From: Dissophora ornata
Lineage: Eukaryota > Mortierellomycota > Mortierellomycetes > Mortierellales > Mortierellaceae
Assembly (NCBI GenBank): GCA_025201705.1
Contig: MU616842.1
Coordinates: 1 to 37,157 of the forward strand
DNA: 37,157 nucleotides
Reading direction: 5' to 3'
Within the stretch, counting starts at the first letter, position 1; the number at the start of each line of letters is the position of its first letter. Shown one piece after another: positions 37,069 through 37,157 of the stretch. Both the position numbers and the translations under genes were made by a program. Under the pieces are notes generated by a model, which saw only the letters and a program-made list of their open reading frames with translations, had not been told where the DNA came from and did no database searches.

Positions 37069-37157
<89 letters not shown>
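37063..37157. repeat. Poly-T homopolymer at the window end
   Basis: T runs from 37063 to the last base with one C at 37081, starting 107 bp after the TFIIB stop. It may be a genuine homopolymer next to a scaffold end or gap, or an assembly artefact. Confidence 0.85.

Overview
The window is nuclear DNA from a fungus. Genes are dense and lie on both strands. Most are split by many short introns (usually 75-135 nt) with GTA/GTG donors and CT-rich acceptors. I rebuilt exon structures by eye, joining reading frames at splice sites that restore conserved protein motifs. The gene set (Stealth-type phosphotransferase, O-fucosyltransferase-like protein, METTL22, UBE2O, AFG2, small LPMO-like secreted protein) together with the intron density suggests an early-diverging lineage, most likely Mucoromycota/Mortierellomycotina. 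That placement is inference.

Layout. 1-3433 (+) MRE11, 5' end cut off. 3680-7247 (-) IVY1-like I-BAR protein with a long disordered tail. 7929-9527 (-) type II membrane O-fucosyltransferase-like enzyme, divergent from 9895-11087 (+) Mpv17/PMP22 membrane protein. 11190-11455 orphan coding-like remnant. 11581-12072 (-) small four-helix membrane protein. 12367 to about 14400 or beyond (-) decayed Helitron with a recognisable 3' end and a broken PIF1-type helicase. 14977-17007 (-) MFS transporter. 17586-20007 (-) Stealth-family phosphotransferase, divergent from 20495-22242 (+) METTL22-like methyltransferase. 22389-23009 (+) YjbQ/UPF0047 protein. 23142-24734 (+) L-2-hydroxyglutarate dehydrogenase-like FAD enzyme. 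25773-27168 (+) secreted LPMO-like protein. 27510-30840 (-) AFG2/DRG1 AAA ATPase, divergent from 31075-35247 (+) UBE2O-like E2/E3. 35649-36955 (+) TFIIB. 37063-37157 poly-T at the window end.

Most of the window is conserved housekeeping sequence: DNA repair, transcription initiation, ribosome biogenesis and quality control, mitochondrial metabolism. I found no gene cluster or defence-like system. The points most worth a second look are the Helitron 3' terminus, a run of AG|GCAAGT (GC-AG) splice donors, the AFG2-UBE2O divergent pair, the compact Stealth protein that keeps an EF-hand, the LPMO-like protein, and the unassigned remnant at 11190-11455.
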